From positions 2,889,501-2,953,500 of the forward strand of contig CM076142.1 of NCBI GenBank assembly GCA_038025085.1: a stretch of DNA of 64,000 bases, in the 5' to 3' direction. Made by a program: the position numbers and the translations under genes. The first letter of the stretch is position 1. Each line of letters begins with the position of its first letter. Shown one piece after another: positions 11,497 to 22,103 of the stretch. Under the pieces are notes generated by a model that did no database searches, had not been told where the DNA came from, and was given only the letters and a program-made list of their open reading frames with translations. The stretch is from Tetragonia tetragonoides. Taxonomy: Eukaryota > Streptophyta > Magnoliopsida > Caryophyllales > Aizoaceae.

Positions 11497-12149
11497 ATAG
11501 TCAAATCAATCAAAAATGTAATCCTAATCTCACACTATTCCCAGTTTAACAAATTTATATTTTCTATGAGGAGTAGATTACTACAGTAAGATTTTCCAGG
11601 AACCGGACAATGGATATGAATTTCAAATTTGTCCAACCCAAATTCCCAATTTGCACATATTCTTCAAACGAAATTGCCCCAAGTCTCCAGCCTACTCTAC
11701 AATTGGACTGGCCCGAATAAATTTATTTTAGAATTAATTTGTATGGACTTGAAAAATTCTCCATACCCCAAAATTTGTACTAATGTTCTTAGTCCACAAT
11801 GAACAAGTACATACAAGGCATACTAATTTTGATGTGGTTTTCGGTTAGATCTAATTTTGATGTTTTGTTGCATAATATTTTGATATCGTTTTACTACTGT
11901 AGCTTACATCGTCAATTGGCGTTGCATTTTGAATATTGATTTCCAATGGATCAACTACCAATTAGATTCGCATCCACTAAAGGACGCAACGAAATGCATA
12001 AATTTGTGAATAAGTCATATATTTTTGAAAACTGAGATGAAAGGGTATGACAATGTTCTCGAACCACGACTATAGAATTGTTTTTAGTGAGCATCCAAAA
12101 CAATTTGGGTCATTGTATGATGATAGAAGCCTTATCAAATTTATGGTAA
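11497..12149. other. AT-rich intergenic stretch
   Basis: I see no gene, repeat or element end that can be supported between the Mutator-like element and the gene remnants that begin near 12.15 kb. Confidence 0.4.
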
Positions 12150-12354
12150 TATTCAGGTGAAGGAGGTTGAAGTCACCCCGTGTGAACTCTATATTTTGGA
12201 GTTGTGTGAACTTGAGACACTCAATATTGATGATACTTTATCACTATTAAACCCAAAAAATTGTGTTATCATCCCTCGTGGAGCTTTGAAAGTTGAAATA
12301 TATCTCAATAGGACAAGTCTCGAGGTCTTAAGGTTGTCAATGATGATTCTATAA
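12150..12354 (+). pseudogene. Exon-like remnant of unknown family
   Basis: After an acceptor-like attcag at about 12151-12156 an open frame runs to 12354 (about 65 codons). The translation is ordinary in composition (ELCELETL, PKNCVIIPRG) but I do not recognise it with confidence. It could be an exon of the same broken gene as 13286-13704, since both are on the plus strand and both resemble beta-strand-rich modules, but no continuous reading frame or splice chain links them. Confidence 0.25.
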
Positions 12355-12359
12355 ACGAC

Positions 12360-13140
12360 TATGGTATAAATTGATCAATCATTTGAGCTTGATGATTCAC
12401 ATCATCACTGGACATAACTTCAGCAATAAATTTGGGAAATGATAACAAGGTGAACCATTTGACGACATGTCTTGATAAATTTATTTTCAATCACAAAATA
12501 GAACTTGCAATTTAGAGTTATTATACGGGTAAGTGGCAAGAAGCCCATTGATTAACTTAAGGTGAAAAGAGCTTTTTCTAATTATTTTGCATTGTCGATA
12601 CCGAGTAATGTAGCTATTTCCTCATCAAGTTGCAACTCACAAGTTTCACACCATCTCCTCCAACTGTTGCTAAGATCGGACAAATGATTTTTCGTAATTA
12701 GTTTAAGTGTCATTTCACATTGATAGTTTACATCATTGGTATACATAGCTTCATCGACAAATACTTCATTAGTGGTAAACCTACAAGACTCTGAGAAATG
12801 ATAGCGGAGAGAACAAAAAGCCATCTCACGAGGCGCCTTAAATAAATTGAGTTTAAGACAACGATATCACCATGACCCAAATGACAACTTTTTTTTTTCT
12901 TTGCCGTGATAGTATGAATTAACGCCAATGCGGAGAATCTTCATGCACAAACGTGTCATATATCATTGATTGTTTCCAACTAAAAAACAGTTACAAACAT
13001 CAAATCCGCCGCACCACCATTAACTGTTTTATTCCCACTAGGTTCCACAGCACCTCATCAATAATTTTGGGATACGATAACAAGGTGAACAAGAGGCCCT
13101 TTGGCGACTTGTTTTGATAAATTTAATTTCGACCGCAAAA
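12360..13140 (-). pseudogene. Degenerate fragments resembling a ribosome-inactivating protein (RIP) domain
   Basis: On the minus strand an open frame from 12824 to 12582 contains a SExxRF motif and, about 40 residues on, an NSW motif. In RIP N-glycosidases the catalytic Glu and Arg lie in SEAARF and a conserved Trp follows about 30 residues later, so the pattern is suggestive. Related, shorter segments at about 12370-12490 and 13050-13140 on the same strand share the stretch after the motif, so pieces of the exon are present more than once. The stretch between 12840 and 13040 is interrupted by stops. No start codon, signal peptide or complete domain is present; the fragments cannot make a whole protein. 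Family assignment is tentative. Confidence 0.35.
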
Positions 13141-13285
13141 CAACAAAAGAAATTTGATAACATAACGTAACCTAACCTAACTTATTGCACATTCGGAAGC
13201 ACATTCATTAGCACCAGGATAAGAATTACGAATTAAGCAACATTATGCAATGTTGCATTACATGATTTTGTCGTCTGTGATATAG

Positions 13286-13704
13286 GATGAATTCAATGTT
13301 CGTTTGATCGCCAATAGCTTTTCAAATTTTCCTGTCAACGTTTGTGGGAGTCTACTTGTACTACATGACACATTTGAATACTTTACCTACTCCGAGAATG
13401 AATATTATATGACTGCACTTTTTGCACGAGGTGCAGATTATTCTTTGGTGTTATCTTCGGATTCTGAAATAGAGTTGTCAAGGCGTATTGTCTGTGTGCC
13501 AGATGATTCACACCTTTTTATTGAATTACAATTGCAGTCCGATAAGGTGGTTCACTTTGAAGGCGGTGCAACCGAGATATGTCATCTGATAGTTGGTTTG
13601 AGAAACTCAAAGTTGTGATTGATAAAGCTGGCAGTTTTCGTCAAGTGCTTGAAGGGAAATATTTTCATAATGAGTTTTCGGTGAAAATGGAGCTGAAGAG
13701 GTAG
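13286..13704 (+). pseudogene. Broken exon resembling the DUF6598 / jasmonate-induced-protein-like C-terminal module
   Basis: A tatag acceptor precedes an open frame from 13286 to about 13618. The pattern (V-x-V-C-G-S-L-x-V-L-H-D, then acidic and hydrophobic strands ending F-I-E-L-Q-L-Q) resembles the beta-rich module annotated as DUF6598, found in some plant proteins with a RIP domain. Around 13565-13580 the coding signal moves to another frame and continues to a stop at 13702-13704, so a frameshift or a missed tiny intron is present. Upstream exons were not found. It lies on the opposite strand to the RIP-like pieces just left of it, so the locus is rearranged. Confidence 0.35.
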
Positions 13705-15433
13705 CATGTCACCTTTATTTCTAGGCTCCTCTGTTTAAAGAAGGTAACAACTAACATGTGAGATAGTAGGGTGTAAGTCAGTAGAAATAGTTTTGAAGTG
13801 CACCAAAACACATTTCATATCTATTTATGTAAACTAATGTCACATATGTTGATGCTGAAAATTTTGTCAAATTTGTGCAAGGTTTTCTTCTTGTCAAGTT
13901 GTCATTGTGATTTAATACAGTAATTGGTCTTTTGGTGTGTCTAAGAGGGTTTCCCTTGATCTTGGCCATAGTGTGTTTTTCATGGGGTGAACACTGAACA
14001 CTATGTCCCTGTCTAATTATGTATTCAGGAGGTTTGCTTTTAGTTTTTCCATTTCCGTTTTTACAATTTCAACCAGCAACTATTCACTTTTAATAGTTCA
14101 CACAATGGAGAAATGTAAAACCAGCATAGAACTTTTTGCATCCCATCTCTCCTAACATTCTAGCAAAGTTGTATGTACATCTCCTCCACCAGAATTTGTA
14201 ACCTTCGTAAGAGTTTTTTTTTTTTTTTTTTTTTTTGGGAGGGGACCTTGACAAGAGTTTGTATTCAATAAAGGTGCTTGAAAAACGTTGAGTGAAGGAT
14301 GCAAATTTACTCACTACATCCATTTTTTTTCTCCTTTCTCCTGCTCGTCACAAATTAGCTTCCATGCATCTGAATAACCATGCATGCTTATATACTTCAA
14401 GGTTAAAATATGGCAAATGCAAACACGAATTTACTCTAGGTAAAACAATGACACTTGATGAAGTTCAAGATTGTTGTTACATGTCTAGCATAACAAGACT
14501 ATTTTTTACGTATTATAATTGATCTGGACAAACAAAACACGAATTCAAACAATGTATTTACTAATATAAATATCTAATTTCTTTTAAATTTTATTTATAT
14601 CCAAATCCAATATACTTATATTACCAATATAGATTAAAAAACCCACCATATTTCAAATGTTCAACCAAAGCTTCATATCCAAACTCGATGTTGCTGCCTA
14701 GAGTTCCCTAAGTTCTGATCTGGCCTACAAAACTAGACCAAAATACTCAGTAAATGGTACCACTTGTACATGTTAGTTATGAATCACCACCATGTACATT
14801 TCCCCCCTCCCCCCTAATGTATTGTTGCATGATTAATTTGGCTTTAAATTTATTTAATTATTTTGTTTTTATACGAAGAATCCGTAGTCATTATTCTTAG
14901 AGTATACACTGAATAAATTCCAAATGTAACTTAGTGGAATTTAAATCGATAAGGTTTTGCCATAAAATTCGATCTCGCAACTAACTATGCTATCCCTTAT
15001 ATGGCGATTATTTAAGTGATGGAAATGTGACACAAAGATCCAAACACAGTAGCGCCACGTCGCGTAACGTAGGCAAAAAGAAAAGGCAACTCCATAAAAT
15101 TTTCCAAGAATAAAAACTCAGGCGTTTTGCCACTTGGTTGTTGTGGTTACTAAACAAACAAACGAAAAGCGGCCATCGATCATCAACACAACTACCCGCC
15201 CTTTTCTATCGAAAGCCGACGAAATATCCCCCACACTTCCATAACACACTCTTTCTATTTTTCTTTTTCTCTCTCTTAGGGATTTGAGAAATTAGCTCGT
15301 GGATTAGATTTTCTAGGGTTTTATCTTCGAGATTCGATATCAGTTGCAGTTATTCCAGTTGTTTTCTCTCTCTCCAAGTTTCCGCCATTTTTCTGTGAAT
15401 TATTTGCTCGCAATTGAAAAGGATTTTTATCCA
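13705..15433. other. Intergenic region and 5' leader of the RING gene
   Basis: No gene is visible between 13705 and about 15000; a T-run lies at 14214-14236. The last 400 bases before 15434 are the likely promoter and leader of the AIRP2-like gene, with a CT-rich tract at 15240-15280 typical of plant transcription starts. Confidence 0.5.
15055..15070 (+). promoter_or_regulatory. Paired ACGT-core elements upstream of the AIRP2-like gene
   Basis: Two ACGT cores, in ccacgtcgcg and taacgt, lie 13 bases apart about 370 bases before the start codon. ACGT cores in a CACGTC context are bound by bZIP factors, including the ABA-response ABF group. Because AIRP2 genes are ABA-induced in Arabidopsis this is plausible, but it is motif evidence only. 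Confidence 0.35.
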
Positions 15434-18400
15434 ATGCGGAGGTCTTTTCGTGAATCTATTAAAGCTCTTGAAGCTGATATACAACACGCCAATACCCTGT
15501 AATTTTCCTCATCTTTGTTACTTTGCCTTTTATTAATCAATTCGGTTCTGTTTTTGTTGTTGTTGTTGCGTGTGATACTTAAGGCCCTGTTCTTTTTCGT
15601 CGATTCCATGCTGCATTCCGTTCCGCGACGTATTCTGTACTTCATTTTGTCTCACATATTTTTGAATTATCGCGCCGTTCCGTTCCAATCCGTTCCGTTC
15701 CGTTCCTCACCGTCCCGCACCATTCCGTTGAAGAGAACAGGGTTAATTTCACTTGTATGCTTTTGATTGCTGATATTGTGATTGGTTGATTATGCATTCT
15801 TTTCCTTTTCTTTTCGGTCTTAATTGTAGTGCTTTTGAACTAGTTATTGGAGATTGTGCTTTTATCATGCAAAATTAGAAACCCCATATAAGATGACGAT
15901 TAGTATTTTCTTGTATGTTCATTTGGGACTGCTGTATAATTCGATGCCTGTGTAGTCGGATTTCGATGTTTACCATTAAAAACGAGCAAAACCCTTGGGT
16001 AGCGCGGTGAAGCTGAAGTTCAATGAGATGATTATGCATGTATTTTGTAGTTCACTGCACGTTACTGAGTTCTTCCAAATGTAGGGTTTTGCTGTGAATG
16101 GGTAATTAGAACGCTATGTAGCGGGTATTGGAACTATTGAGTAGAATGAGAACTGAAACCTGCTCAAATTTCCGTATTCATGAATGCACTCGTACCTTCT
16201 GTTAGTATCAGGCAGCAATTTAAAGTCGGTATAGGCAATGTCTAAAATCGAGTCGAAAGGGGTTTGTTTCGCTATCTTGAGTTGAGCCAAAAGGGGTTTG
16301 TTTGACTGGCTTCATTGTGGGTTTCTGATTTTAGAAGTCAGTTATATTTATATGGTAGTTCGAGGTTAACAAAGAGAATTTATAAATGACCTTTTCAGTT
16401 CAACATATCAATCACATGGGAAATATCACTCAATAACTCCAATAGCATCAATCTGATACAGTTGGCAAGATGATTCATGAAGTTTGACCTTTTTGTGGAA
16501 CAACTTGTACTATTCCCTCGAGTGGTTAATAGTGCTTGCGAATTTCATTGCAAGGCTGAAACTAGTGGCTTGTCTCATGAGGGCTAGACATGGGTGGTTA
16601 TTGATTTTAGCACTTAGAAACACAAAACTTTGTCCCACTGCTTACACAGCAAAGAGCCCTTTCGTGGAATGTCACTAGTAAAGATCATGAAATTTGGGTT
16701 TATTGGTTGATTGGCAAAGCTCATTTGAGCCAGTTATTTCCTTTCTTGTTTTGTTGTACATGCTTGATGAGTATTTGTTCCGAACCTCAGGTCTAGGTCC
16801 TATAACTTGAGTCATCTTTCTATGCTTCATGAATAATATTAGGATCCTGATCCACACCAATGCTGAATCTGTTAGTTTGTTAAAAAAGTTAATCTTCTCT
16901 CATATTCAATATAAATAAGGTCAGGACGCTCCATGTTTTATGCTGCTGAATAACTTTGTTTAGATTAGCAGCACTGCAACTGAGACACTTGCTATTTTCA
17001 AAGTTGAGCACGAGCTTAGTCAAATCTAAAGACAGTGAACCTTCTTGGGGCTTTTCATGTTTGCTTGAATTCACATATTTTTTATTTATGTTGTCACTTG
17101 GTGCTATGCAATGTAATATATAACTAGTGGATTTTATAAGACGTCTGCTGAACTACGCGTGGATCTGCTATCACTTTTAACCTGTCGCATCCTCTTATGT
17201 CTCAGCGCTTCAGGGTATAGGAGGGAGCCTGATGGTGCTTGCTTCCAAATGAGGCTATCCTTCAGTCCAGCTGCTCACTTGTTTCTCTTCCTTGTTCAGT
17301 GGACTGATTGTTACCTTGCTGGTGCCCTTGGGTTACTCAGAGTTCTTATTTTCATGGTATACATCTATCAGTGATGATTTTCATGTCCGCTAATTCTTTT
17401 TGTTTGCTTTGACTACTTCCGGATTTACTACAGTTCATCCTTTCCAGTCAATAGCTTCAGTCACAATTGTTTCGAAATTTTTTAGGTTGGGAAATTTTGT
17501 TTATGGTTTGATGTGTTTTCAATTTGGTGGATGGGCAGACTTACGCAGATGGGAAGACTACTATGACTGTATATGAAAAGAAAGCAAGTATCAAGCAGTT
17601 TTACGGTGAGTTTCAGCTGACCGTACCTGCTGAATTGTATATGCTAAATATCGTCTGTTATCTCTTTCTTCATCCTGCTTTATTTTCCTATTTTCTCCCT
17701 TTTTTCTCTTTGAGGGAGGGGTAGTGGATATGTGAGTGGAGGTAGTTGGTTCTGGATTCATAGTTGTAACTATTCATGGGTACTAATGTTTCTGTATCTT
17801 TCTGAGTAGCTGTGATATTTCCTTCTTTGCTGCAACTGCAAAAAGGAATTACAGAACTGGAGGATCGGAAACAAAAGGAATTATGTGCCTTGAGGTACAG
17901 AAGAGATCTGTCTAAAAGGGGGAAACTTACGGAGCTGGAGAAAGAGATAGAAGAGGAATGTGGAATTTGCATGGAGGTAAACAGCAAGGTTGTACTGCCT
18001 AATTGCAGCCACTCACTGTGCTTCAAATGTTACCAGGACTGGTAAGCTCTCTGCTCTTTCACTCATAGGAGTTTTCAGCGTATACGCAATAGTGAGGGCT
18101 GGATATTTGGTAGAGTTCTGTTTCCCCCTCGTTGCTCTTTGAAAAGAATGTTATAACTTAATATTCATATCCTTTGACCTCTTTGAGGAGTTTGCCTGTC
18201 GATCCTGACATTATGCCAAGAATTATTACTTACTTGCTCTTGCTCAGTCAGTTCGGATCGAGGTTTTAATGTACTAGGTGTCTCAGTCAGCTACTTGTAT
18301 AGTAGAATGATATCTCCAAATTCAACGGAATCAACTAATCACAGTCATTTACACGATGTCCGGGGAATATCTGCCCCAAAATTACCTATGTAAAGCCAGA

Positions 18401-18785
18401 CTCTCTTTGTATCTCGCAAGCTAGAGTGACAATAACTGCTGTGATCATGGATTTGTTGGACCATTTAGTTCTGCTATTGGGTGTGGTGTTCTATCCTTTG
18501 CAGGAAGACTCTGTTCTGAGCCTGTGAAAATAATTGCTGCCATCTGACAATTGTATTCTTTGTGTGTACTTCAGGTATGCTCGATCTCAGTCATGCCCCT
18601 TCTGTCGAGATAGTCTGAAACGAGTCAAGTCTGGTGACCTTTGGATTTACACTGATGAACGTGACATTGTTGATTTGTCCGTTATCATGATGGAGAATGT
18701 AAAGAGGCTATTCATTTATTTAGATAAGTTGCCACTCATGGATCCATATCCCCAGTCCATATCCTATGGTTGGCAAACTGGATGA
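15434..18785 (+). CDS. AIRP2: RING-type E3 ubiquitin ligase, AIRP2-like
   Basis: Five exons (15434-15498, 17206-17356, 17539-17605, 17810-18041, 18575-18785) join in phase at GT-AG introns to give 241 residues, matching the roughly 242 of Arabidopsis AIRP2. The start MRRSF followed by KALEADIQHANTL is the family's conserved N-terminus. The C-terminal C3HC4 RING finger has Cys145, Cys148, Cys160, His162, Cys165, Cys168, Cys179 and Cys182 with canonical spacing, so all zinc ligands are present. AIRP2 proteins are cytosolic ubiquitin ligases that act positively in abscisic acid and drought responses in Arabidopsis; that role is transferred by homology. Intron 1 is long (1.7 kb) and holds a small MITE at 15583-15743. 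The gene converges on the protease gene downstream. I see no damage. Confidence 0.92.
15583..15743. mobile_element. Tourist-like (PIF/Harbinger) MITE, 161 bp, in intron 1 of the AIRP2-like gene
   Basis: The ends ggccctgttctttt and gaagagaacagggt are imperfect inverted repeats, flanked by the trinucleotide TAA on both sides (15580-15582 and 15744-15746). TAA-type target duplications mark PIF/Harbinger elements. The interior has runs of ccgttccgttcc repeats. It lies well inside the intron and leaves both splice sites intact. Confidence 0.65.
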
Positions 18786-19382
18786 TCATGATTGATTTGT
18801 TGATTTCAGTTTTTAGTGTACAGGTATTGACTCAATATATAACCAACCAAGCAGTTTTGGTTCATATAAGTTAGATGTAGCATATTACTGGCGTTTCATT
18901 TGTGTTGAGTTAGTGTATTTATGCTCTACTTATGCAAGAATCAATAAATGCTTAGCTTATGATGCTGAGTTAGGTGGTCCAGTGCATGCAAATAGTGTTT
19001 ACCTGATTTTATTTTGTGCCTGGTTTTTGATAGTGTTTAGTTGAAGCCTTGAAGGTATATGATGTCTCTCGGATTAATTTGTGTGTATCCTGCTAATCAA
19101 TTTAGGATGCTCGTTAGCATGTAAGACTAGAAAAGGCATTACCTTCTAAAAATATAAAACTTGAAAGAGTGCGAAGCGAATGCTGAAGGAGTTTGTTTTG
19201 ACGTCGGGTGAACAAAGCCCTGATAGTACTTCATTTTTTATGCAATTTCTAGCAGAAGACTGAGAAATAGTCTTGAAGAATCCAATTCCATTTGTTTCTG
19301 ATTTTATCCCCGCTTTATAATGTGATCTGTGCTTGATTTCAACTTGCTATCTGTCCTTGCCGAAAATCAGGGACGAGTGCCT
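18786..19382. other. Shared 3' flank of two convergent genes
   Basis: This holds the likely 3' UTR of the AIRP2-like gene on the plus strand and the 3' UTR of the first protease gene on the minus strand. No other gene is seen. Confidence 0.5.
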
Positions 19383-20747
19383 CTATCCTTGCCGAAATTC
19401 AGCAGGATCATCAGGGCAAGCTCCTGGATACACCAAACTGAGCAAGTTGTTCTCCAGATCATACCCAACCTGAACATTTCTCTGCTGGTGAAAGCCAAGT
19501 ATCGATACCTTAGCCTTACCGCGATATCTAATGACAGCTAAGCAATATAAACCAGACTGCCTCACCCACAAATTGGCATTGCACAAGATGTAGTCCAAAC
19601 CTCTGAATTGGAACACCACCTCAGGAGCTCCGCTGACATCCGTGTAGCATAATTCTAGGTCTCCCTTGCTTTCTGGGGTGTACTGGTACATTGCCTCCAT
19701 GATGGCGCTTTTTAACACATCAAACGCTTTTGATTGGAGCAATGTGTATGAGGTTCCCGAGTCAATGATGAACCCCTTGGGAGTTCCGTCGTAATCTCTA
19801 CCTTTCTCAAAGATACCAGCTGGGAAGTCCAGGTCCGATCCGTCTACGCTGATCCCCAGGAGATTTAGGTAGTAGTGGCCGTAGTTGTTGGGTAGAAGCG
19901 GTGTTGTCATGCCAAAATCTGACATGGATGCTCCTGGTCCAAAATGGACCACACCATGTATGTCAGTGCCATTTGCAAAGACGTAGTAGGAGAAGTGAGA
20001 TACGGAGAGCTGATGTAGAAGCGAGGTACTCAAGGTCCCAACCCCTACAATGCCGGGGATACCCAATTCTCCTTGGTTGTTATTAGCGCAACCAAAAATG
20101 ATCTTTTTAATGGTCCTTGTGTTCTCAGCAGAGAAAATTATGGTGTCTGTCGATACTATCCCTCTTGATGTTAAGTTGCCCATGTAGCCAATAGAGTACA
20201 GACATAAGTCAGGGTCATCAGCAAAAGAGCTCCCACAGGACCATCCAGGTGCCATGCGGCAGTCATGAATATCGGAGCATAGGACTTGGTGGTAAGTAGA
20301 TGAACTTTTCGGGTTAAACAATGGAAACCTCCCTTGGTTATAGCATCTGATGCATGGAAGACACTGGATCCAGGTGAGGCTGCTCCCAGTGTCAAAGAGA
20401 CCATAAGTATCAACTGGTGGTGTCCCTATGGTGTATTTCATGAGCATGTCCCCCCCATAAATGGGGGCAGCCACGTAATCTTCTACTGTAGCTTTCATTT
20501 GGCTGAAGTAGTGGCCTCGTGCTAGAGAGGTTAGCACCCCGTCTTTTATGTGGTCTCCGTGGCTGTAGTTTGGATTGAAGAAAGGTGATTCAGGGGAGCT
20601 ACGATGGATGAGGGGGGCTGAGAAGATTATCTCGTCAGTGTTTTTCTTGAGCCAATCGAAAGGTGATTCTTTAGCAGGTGATGAAGAGGCAAAACCCAGA
20701 TGAAGACTGTTGAATAGGTAGATGATCATTAAGGTGAAAGAGAACAT
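19383..20747 (-). CDS. CDR1-like aspartic protease, copy 1
   Basis: A single uninterrupted exon encodes 454 residues, the usual length for intronless A1B (nepenthesin-type) proteases. The N-terminus (MFSFTLMIIYLFNSLHLGFA) is a signal peptide, so the product is secreted. A PLIHRSSPESPFFNP propeptide motif follows, typical of the CDR1 group. The first catalytic motif is DTGSSLTW and the second is IIDSGTSYTLL, both intact, and the many Cys residues fit the nepenthesin-type insert. CDR1 of Arabidopsis acts in the apoplast and releases a defence signal; the substrate of this copy is unknown. It is a tandem duplicate of the gene at 22104-23471, and the upstream flanks of the two are similar, so the promoter was copied too. 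A TATA-like ttaaata (complement of about 20848-20855) lies about 100 bp before the start. Confidence 0.92.
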   Translation of the reverse strand: MFSFTLMIIYLFNSLHLGFASSSPAKESPFDWLKKNTDEIIFSAPLIHRSSPESPFFNPNYSHGDHIKDGVLTSLARGHYFSQMKATVEDYVAAPIYGGDMLMKYTIGTPPVDTYGLFDTGSSLTWIQCLPCIRCYNQGRFPLFNPKSSSTYHQVLCSDIHDCRMAPGWSCGSSFADDPDLCLYSIGYMGNLTSRGIVSTDTIIFSAENTRTIKKIIFGCANNNQGELGIPGIVGVGTLSTSLLHQLSVSHFSYYVFANGTDIHGVVHFGPGASMSDFGMTTPLLPNNYGHYYLNLLGISVDGSDLDFPAGIFEKGRDYDGTPKGFIIDSGTSYTLLQSKAFDVLKSAIMEAMYQYTPESKGDLELCYTDVSGAPEVVFQFRGLDYILCNANLWVRQSGLYCLAVIRYRGKAKVSILGFHQQRNVQVGYDLENNLLSLVYPGACPDDPAEFRQG

Positions 20748-21982
20748 GATGAACTTCTGATTGAGAATTCGTATTTATGCGAAAACAGAAGCATACAAGC
20801 ACTTTAATTTATCATGATGTGAACTCAGAGTGGGTGAATCACTATGTATTTAAAGCATCACAGTACAGTCTTGGATAAACAGTTAGTTCTTGGTTTCTGA
20901 TAACTTTATGCTTCATTTGCTATTTTGCTGCAAGCTTGTGGCATGTGAAGAATCAATAATTTTACCAAAAAAATTAAAACAAATGCTTTTGGGCTAACAA
21001 GTTCTGAGAAACATGTTGTTGAAACAATCAATTTCTCTTTTTAGTAGCAGAGGATATGGGACACCGAAAACTCTAATCTGATTAAAGTGAGGTGAGGTGT
21101 TCACCTCTCTAGAACGTGGTCATTTCATCTGTCATTCTTCGTCGCTTGATGCCTAGTAGTGCCATGTCTGATTTGCCGTGGGCTTACTGACATGTAGTTC
21201 CTACTTTCAAGTTCCGTTAAACATTTTTTTGGTTAATGGTTAACTGGTATGTAGTTGAAGACTTGAAGTTGCGTAGCTGAACTTATTTTAAGCCTCAGCT
21301 TGCTTTCTGACATTGTTGCAGAAATTCAACTTTGTATATGGAAAGGCCACAATCTTTGTATTCAACTATCATATATCTAGTTGTAGAAGAGGCGTGCTCT
21401 TCTCATGACCACATCCATCAAATTTGCTGCTATCTCAGATCTTGGAATGGGATCGCGTTTTTTGAAGTTGATTCTGAACACTGATAGCTTGAAACATGTT
21501 TTTAGAGAACGAATATTTGAGACATACTAACAAGCTAAAAGTGATTGTATCTTTTAACTGTCGTTTACATCTGGTTCCTAGATCATAGGTGGGTGTTGTG
21601 TGCACTAAACTTGATGTTTTGATTTGGTGATATTGGAATATAAACGAAACCGAGAATTGTGCAGAAAAATCTGCATAATGTCATCTCTATTTCTGTTATT
21701 ATAGATTATGACCATCATATATACATATTGAGAATTCTTTTCTTGAGGGGCATACAGTTGCTCTTAGTTTTATTTGTACATCAAGATTCAAGAGACTTGA
21801 TGGTTTTCTCATATAGGCAAGGGCAAAAGCCTTACTACCACTATAAGCACTCTGACATTTACAGGACACCAGTCGTCCTGTACTTCAATAAGCTTCTGAT
21901 GAACTCAGAATCATCCGTACAACCTCAGCCATTGATCTAAGGATCCTGCACCATGATTCCTTAATAAGTGTCCACAGCATTA
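20748..21982. other. Promoter of protease copy 1 and duplicated flank
   Basis: Positions 20748-21010 resemble 23472-23720, the upstream region of protease copy 2, and 21655-21982 resembles 23725-24003. Between these, about 21010-21650 has no counterpart in the second block, so either an insertion happened here or a deletion there. No other gene is visible. Confidence 0.6.
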
Positions 21983-22062
21983 TCAACTAGCATTTGATCC
22001 TTGTAAAGCTCGCCCTCCATACCGTCTATTCCTCTGCTGAAACGACCTTAACGCCTCTACAT
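21983..22062 (-). pseudogene. Orphan 3' end of a cis-prenyltransferase exon
   Basis: This 80 bp segment is nearly identical to the last coding bases and stop codon of the cis-prenyltransferase at 24006-24085 (motif F-Q-Q-R-N-R-R-Y-G-G-R, then stop). Similarity stops abruptly beyond 22062. It was copied along with the protease block and marks the duplication breakpoint inside exon 3 of the cis-prenyltransferase. It cannot be expressed as an enzyme. Confidence 0.85.
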
Positions 22063-22103
22063 TCTACAAACTAGCATTGAGTCCCTTAAAAGCAAATGTC
22101 TCT

